From: Hemileia vastatrix
Taxonomy: Eukaryota; Basidiomycota; Pucciniomycetes; Pucciniales; Zaghouaniaceae
DNA length: 64,000 bases
Direction: 5' to 3'
NCBI GenBank assembly: GCA_030280995.1
Contig: JASXTE010000010.1
Span: 19,175,823 to 19,239,822 of the forward strand
Positions 58,090 to 64,000 of the stretch are shown here, one piece after another (positions within the stretch are counted from its first letter, which is position 1; every line of letters starts with the position of its first letter). Position numbers and translations under genes: made by a program. The notes under the pieces were generated by a model. It worked only from the letters and a program-made list of their open reading frames with translations. It ran no database searches and was not told where the DNA came from.

Positions 58090-61000
58090 TTCCCAGGATG
58101 TTTTATTTGAGTCATCAAGTTAGCCTTCCCATTCAACAAGGTATTGAAGCTTCCCCTTGCACCTTCTTGAATCAAGAATCTGACTTACTTCAAAATCTAG
58201 ATTACCATCTACTTTGAAAAGCTCTGGAGGGTGTTGGTTCTTTCCTGGGTATATTTCTCAAGTAAGTTCCAGAAGAGATACATGAAAAACATGGTTAATT
58301 GATTGCCATTTTAAAGGTAACTTGAGTCAAAATGTATGTTTAGAGGCTTCAGTGTTGATTTTGAATGGACCCAAGCACTTTTCTAATATTTTCTTTGATG
58401 GTTGAGTTGTTAAAATGTTTTTAGCATCAAGCCAAACTTTATTGCCTGGTTTGATAAGTTGAGAAGATTGTTGTTGTTTGTCAGCCTGTTCCTTATTCCT
58501 TCAATTTTCCACCTCAAGATTAGATTGGAGTTCACCTTGAATTTGTGAAATTGTTCAAAACTAATGTTCAGCAGTATGATTAATTCTGAAATGAGTCAGA
58601 TTAAATTGAGGATGTTGTCCATAGATTTTTTTTTCAAAGAATGTGTTGAGTTGTTGTAAGCAAATTCGGCCAATGGTAACCATGTGGTCCAATCATATTG
58701 GTGATAATTGACATACATTTGAAGATATTGTTTGAGGATTTGGTTAACTTTTTTGGATATTCCGTCTGTTTCAGGATGATAATCTGTAGAAAGGTTCCTC
58801 ATAATATTTAATTGTCAACAAAGTTGAGTCCATAAAGTAGAATAAAACAGTGAGCCTCTGTCTGAAATAATATAAGTAGGTAAGCCATGTTTAGAAAATA
58901 CAAATTCTGGAAATAATTTATCTAAATCTTCTGCAGTTTCACTAGTATTAGTTTTAATAAAAATAGACATTTTAGAGAATCTATCAAATATGACTAATAC
59001 AGCACCAAAGTTATCTGATGGAAGTAATTGAGAAATGAAATCCATCTAAATTGATTCACATGGTTTAGAGTGAATTGGAAGTGGTTGAAGCAACCCATAC
59101 TTCCTGTGTCCAGGTACCTTGTTCTTATTATGGTCATAACAGGCTTTCATATAGAAATTTATTTCCCTGTTCATTCCTGGCCAGATAAAAACCCTCTCTA
59201 TTAACTGGTAAGTTTTATCAATACCAAAATGACCAGCTAATGGAGAATCATGTCTACTATTAAAAATCCATAACTTTATATTCTTATTTTTGGGTATGAC
59301 TACTATACCTTTGAAAACTAACAAACCTGATTCTATACTGAATCTCTTGGACCCTTGCTTCAAGATGATTTTGTCTTTTATACCCACACAATAATTATCT
59401 TTTGACTGAGCTTCTTGAATTTTAGACAGTAAATTTTGAATTGTTTGTGTTGTCATCAAAATAAGTTGATGAGTTGTTAACATTGATTCATTGAAAATTG
59501 ATTTGTCATTTGCTGGATATTTTTCACCAAATTTCACCCCTGCTGTGAGTAAAAATTGTCTTGATGTGATAAAATGTCTGTAGCTACAAATTTTTTCCTG
59601 GGCTGTAGGTAATAGTATAAAAAAATTCAGATAAGAACTCAGCCTACCTAGCCTGACATATAGTTAGAACTTTTGAAGACATGAAGTATTTTAAAGAATT
59701 ATAATCTGTTAGGATTTGAAAACAGCTATTAATACTGAGAAGAAAAGAACACCATTTTTTAAGACAATGAAAAATAGCTAGTAATTCTTTATCATCAATA
59801 TCATGATTTAACTGTAACAATTACGTTTAAGGATCTAATTGGGATATTACCCCTGCTATAGCATAGTTGCTAGCATCTTTCTCAACTATTTTCAAGGCTG
59901 TAGGTTTAAAATTTCAAAGAATTGGAGCTGTGGTGAATATAGTTTTCAATTCTTTGAATTCATTTTGTGCTATTTCTGTGAATATAAAAGGAGTATCTTT
60001 TTTAAGAAGAGAAGTAAGATTTGTAATAGTTTTAGATTAACATTTTATAAATATTCTATAGAAATTTTCAAAACCTAAAATCCCCTGTAAGGTTTTTAGA
60101 GATTTTGAATGAGACAATTCCAAAACTTTTTGATACTTTTTATCATCCATGACTAAACAATCAGTAGAAAATGTAAAACCAAAAAAGTTGATAGAATTTA
60201 GGTGTAATTCACATTTAGTGTGCTTGGTGTGGAGACATTGTTCTCAAAGGTAAACAAGAATCATTTTGATATGTTTATTATGTTCCTCAAGGGCCTTTGA
60301 GAAGATTAAAATGTTGTCTAGATAGACCAAAACAAACTGTTCAAAAATATTTGGAAGATAATGTTAAATTTTTTTTGAAAAGTTGATGGTGCATTACATA
60401 ATCCAAAAAGCATAACTAAATATTCAAAACTACCAAAGCTGGTAAACATTGCAGCTAAAGGTTCATGGCCTTCTGAAATATGTATAAGATTGTAAGCCCC
60501 TCTGAGATCAACTTTAGAGAAGAAGTTAGCACCATTAAACAAATTAAGAAGTAATGAAATGGGAGGAACTGGATAAGCATTCCTCTTAGTCACTGTGTTG
60601 AGTTTTCTATAATTAACACATAATCTAAGACTTTCATCATTTGTCTTAACAAAAAGAACTGGAGAGTCAGTTGGAGATTTTCTGGCATGAATGAAACCTT
60701 TTGCTACATTCTCCGTTATAATTTATTGAAGAACTTAAGATTTGTTCTTTGATAAAGAATAGACAGGACCTTCAAATGGTACTGGGCCAATTAACTCTAT
60801 TTGATGATCATAGGGTTGATGAGTTGGAAACTTGTTGGTCTTTCATATTGAGAAAATATATAGGAAGTCTTGGTAAACTTTGGTTAGAGTTGATTTAATG
60901 GTTTGAATATATGTTTGGTTGTCCTTTTCATCTTTGAAAAATTCTTTGAAGGGTAGAACTTAATTTATAGAGTAAAAATTGGTTACTTCAAGGCTATTGA

Positions 61001-61600
61001 TATCATCTTCAAGTGAAGTAGTCAAGCTAGAATTTTTAGCTAAGTGCTCATTGAAAGAAAAATTAGATGCTTGTAATACATCTGGCAGAGAAGAGTCCTC
61101 TAACAGGACTGGGTCAGATGGGTTGTTTAACTCCCTATTGATCTGCATTGATAAATCAGAAATATAGTTAGAAAAAGGGGTGATCAATCCTTGTGACAAA
61201 TCAATTTTGGGATTCCAATTCTGAAAAAAGTCATGGCCCAGAATGGTATCATCCATCCTTGGGGCATCCAAGACTGTAAAGTCCCACTCAAAGGAGGGAA
61301 GATTTGGAAAGTTGAAACCCCATAAGACTTTCTTACTAACCCAATACATGGGTTCCTCTAATTTAAACAGATAAGTAAGAATTCAGTTGATATCTATGAA
61401 TTTCAGCTTAAGTTTTTTGGAAAAATATAAACTGATAGATGAAATTAAAGCTCCAGAGTCAATAAGACAACTGAAGGGAATATATTCTTTAAAAAGGATT
61501 AGTCTCAAAAAGTTTAGGGAAAATCCAGTCCTTATGACATGGAGGTTCTGTGCACTGGGAGAGATAAAATAGTTTGCTTTGCACACAAGTAAACTATTCA
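58090..61600 (-). pseudogene. Ty3-2 pol: protease, RT, RNase H, integrase, chromodomain
   Basis: From the right: protease CLIDSGALISSISL (about 61480) and DDTILGHDFFQNW; RT with YPVPPISLLLNLF, FFSKVDLRGAYNLI (about 60510) and FGLCNAPSTFQ; the catalytic site reads VYLDNILIF (about 60330), where the family has YLDD/YVDD. RNase H and HHCC integrase follow (DSPLAGHFGIDKTYQLI, 59250). The IN core has MDFISQL, SDRGSLFYS and [11 protein letters not shown], in which the usual catalytic Glu position is Lys. The C-terminus has a chromodomain, [21 protein letters not shown] (58210-58150), then a TAA and SWEP. At least ten in-frame stops or shifts. Confidence 0.87.
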
Positions 61601-63000
61601 CTAGTTTTTTAACTTTGAAAAACTACCTTCTCTATCCTTTAATTTAGAACACTCTTCCAATTTGTGTTTACCCCCACAATACATACAAAACTCATTATCT
61701 GCTCTTCTTTTCCTCTCAGCTTCTTTTAACTCTCCTTTTGGGTCCAATAACTTACTGATATCACCATGGGTTGAGCTTTTGGATTGAGCATTGACTTTAC
61801 CTTTTAGACTGGGTTTGGAATGATTCAATGATGATTGAGTTGGTGGAGGATGATTCAAAGAAGGTCCTGATTTAGAATTTGAACTGTGAGATATATGAGC
61901 ATGATGTCTTTGTTGAAGAAATCCCTGATGAACACCATCAAGCTTGAGGGTCCTATCCATTAAATCCATTAAAGTTGCCATTTATTGGCCATGAATATTA
62001 AATTGGTCTAGAAACCTTGAAGGGAGTCCCTTTTTGAAACGATACTTTAAAGCTGCATCACTCTAATCTACTCAAGTTTGTAGAGCCCTTAAATTTGAGA
62101 TTTATTCAGAAGATTTCCTATTATCATTCATGCAAAGGAAATCATGTTCACTTCCTACATTATTGGTTTCATTTGGATCAACAAACAACATAAAGAGTTG
62201 ATCTTCCAATTTTTCCAAATTATTCATAAGAAAATAGGCTTTTATCATAGTGAGCATGATCAAATATGGCTTTAAATATCCACTGCAAAAAATTAAGTGG
62301 CACCTGCTGAAAGGTACCTATCCCTATATTCAGTTTTGATTTATAAGTAAATATGGTTTGATGTTTCAGGGGCTAGTGACAGTGTGCAGTCTTTCCAGAA
62401 GAATTAAAGCTGAGCTGAAATTGAGTAAATTCAAAGATAGGGATTGGCACCTGCTATAAGGTTCCCATGTTTTTTTTCTTGTGATCATGATTCTTTTCCA
62501 GATAAGAATTATGGGGAATAAACAACCTTGGATCAATCAGTATTAAAGGTTTGAGGGTCATGATGGAACAATAATTTTCAAGTTTTCAAAAAATGTAACA
62601 ATCTGTCAGGGTGTTCTTTATCAAATTTATCTGAAGATTTCATTGAAGGAGTTTCAAATTTAGAGCCCTCAGAAGAATCTGGATTTGAAATTAATTTCAT
62701 TAGGAGTTTCATGAACTCTTCCAATGAAGTAGATGGGCTAGGATTGGAAGTTTAGCCTGAAGGGTTGATAGCCGGGGCCGATGGTGCCTTGTGCATCATG
62801 TCCTAGCCTTCTTCTTCTTCACTAGAGTCTTCAAAATCCTGAGGTATGTCCTCCACAGATTGGATTGAATGTTCCTCTTCCCTTAGTTCAAGAGGTTCAA
62901 GATAGTGAGTGTGGGAAATAGGTTGTGATATGGGTGGCCTATCTCTGGCACAAGCTCTAGTTGTAGCCCCCATAAGAGGAGTTCTTTGAACAGTTTCCAT
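61601..63000 (-). pseudogene. Ty3-2 gag with CCHC knuckle
   Basis: ATG at 63000 starts a frame rich in Arg/Pro then Glu/Asp (EDIPQDFEDSSEEEEG). A MITE (62281-62483) interrupts the middle. Capsid-like sequence (KYRFKKGLPSRFLDQFNIHGQ) is at about 62050-61985, and the zinc knuckle CMYCGGKHKLEEC at about 61690-61650. Stops (for example before 61981) break the frame. Confidence 0.8.
62281..62483. mobile_element. MITE family M3 (CACTA-like), 203 bp, in Ty3-2 gag
   Basis: CACTGCAAAAAATTAAGTGG at the left and, inverted, CACAAGAAAAAAAACATGGG at the right. GGCACCTGCT and TATCCCTAT are shared in both arms. 3-bp duplication ATC (62278-62280 and 62484-62486). Related to 47915-48031. Confidence 0.75.
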
Positions 63001-63082
63001 TTAGACTTAGCACCTGCAAGTATGTAGTAGTGCAAAAACAAAAAATGATAACTATGGAGAATTAAATTATACTGTTACTGGA

Positions 63083-63829
63083 TGGCCTATGCACAAGGTC
63101 AAGGGTGTTCCTGAGTAGGTGAGATTGGACAATTAATTGAGGACCACTTTGAGTAAGTGATTTTAAGATATGTTGAAGAGAAATTAACACTACTTTGAGA
63201 TAGGTTCAAGTTGAATACTAATGTAAATTTTAAGTGACACTAATTATTCAGAATAATCTCAATAAGGGTCAGAACTTAACAATAAAAGAAAAATTTAGGA
63301 ATTTAAGATTGAGTAAAATTGAGTATTAAGAAAGGTAGTAAACAATAATAGTCTTCTATTATTTCAACTATCATCACAACAATATTATAATTTAATTCTA
63401 AGGAATGTCAAACCAATTTACCCAGTTATATAGATAACTCCACCATGCATTGACCTCTTTAATAGACTGTCATTGCTTTATTACTGACCCTTTAATATAA
63501 CCCACAGATACTTTAACTGTACTTTTATTCCTACTCACAGACTTTTAATTACCCTCAGATATAAAATAACCCACAGTTTGAGTATATGGTTGACCATATC
63601 ACTAATATGCTTCCCATTTGCTTAAGATTGAAAATTTTAAGCATATGATTGACAAATTTAGATTTTAAGGTTTAGATAGTGCAGCTGCTAGTGTGGTTAA
63701 ATCAAGGCACACAAAGGAAAATGCAGTTGCTATGTAGATGTTGCTTCTGCACTTTGCATATGAATATTTGTACTGGATTATGGACTAAAAAGGTTGACTT
63801 TTACTTTCAGTGTCAAGTGGTGCATGACA
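63083..63829 (-). repeat. 5' LTR of Ty3-2 (747 bp)
   Basis: TGGCCTATGC at 63083 and GGTGCATGACA ending 63829. In element orientation it is the upstream LTR. Confidence 0.9.
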
Positions 63830-64000
63830 CTTCTCTTCAATTTTTATTTCACAATTATTTTTTCACATCCTGAAATCTCTAATAGAGTAAAGCAAAAGAA
63901 AAATTTAACAATAATTGTACAAAAATAAAATAACATAACATAAGGCACTTTACTGCAAGGTTAAAAACCCCAATGAAAGGAATTCCAGATTTCATTGTGA
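63830..64000. other. Right edge, nothing recognised
   Basis: AT-rich flank of Ty3-2 without ORF or repeat signature. Confidence 0.5.

Larger units (their letters stand above)
55383..63829 (-). mobile_element. Ty3-type chromovirus retrotransposon (Ty3-2), decayed
   Basis: Two 747-bp LTRs (55383-56129 and 63083-63829) in direct orientation; read on the minus strand they begin TGTCATGCACC and end GGCCA. Gag-PR-RT-RNase H-IN-chromodomain order on the minus strand. No matching target duplication (CCAGA left, CTTCT right). There are many stops and substitutions in catalytic motifs. An extra 1.9-kb segment lies between the chromodomain and the 3' LTR and holds an antisense ORF. Confidence 0.92.

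Overview
The window reads as nuclear DNA of a filamentous basidiomycete, most likely a rust-like (Pucciniales-type) fungus. The evidence is short GT-AG introns with CTAAC-like branch points inside compact housekeeping genes, a gene-poor AT-rich background, and a transposon complement I associate with rusts: PIF/Harbinger-like elements with SANT-like partner genes, a Tet-like 2OG-Fe(II) oxygenase, Helitrons, Ty3 chromoviruses, Ty1/copia and a Tad/I-like LINE. The taxonomic call is an inference, not a measurement.

Only four ordinary host genes are visible. At 1-6300 there is a divergent pair, a WW-domain protein (minus, running off the left edge) and the 26S proteasome ATPase Rpt6 (plus), with about 118 bp between their start codons. 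An UNC-45/Cro1/She4-type myosin chaperone follows Rpt6. At 47522-48829 there is an isolated four-exon gene with a Tse2-like ADP-ribosyltransferase domain and a mitochondrial-presequence-like N-terminus.

The rest is layered transposon material. A LINE with 12-bp target duplications (6410-12143, minus) sits just behind the UNC-45 gene. An AT-rich desert (12156-24300) holds a 4.1-kb Harbinger-like element (15871-19958). A dispersed repeat family (two copies, about 21940-23830 and 25370-36200) contains arrays of splice-site-flanked mini-exon-like units. The second copy is split by a Ty3 retrotransposon (26747-35348) with 5-bp duplications and an almost intact pol. A decayed Helitron (36343-41460), a deletion-derivative Harbinger transposase (41635-42446), a second SANT-plus-oxygenase Harbinger-like element (42454-46164) and a MITE are lined up along TTA/ATT repeats.

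From 48830 rightwards, a Tc1/mariner transposase is split by a copia element with 101-bp LTRs (49337-54953). That copia element is itself split by a 259-bp MITE. A minus-strand chromovirus with 747-bp LTRs (55383-63829) fills the remainder and carries an antisense spliced-looking ORF.

Several element families share G-to-A type lesions: Trp to stop, and catalytic Asp to Asn. The LINE is instead GC-rich and broken mainly by frameshifts, often near homopolymer runs. The most interesting items are the paired SANT/Tet-like oxygenase elements with a conserved convergent spacer, the 33-nt mini-exon array, and the hairpin arrays in the Ty3 leader and behind the Helitron.
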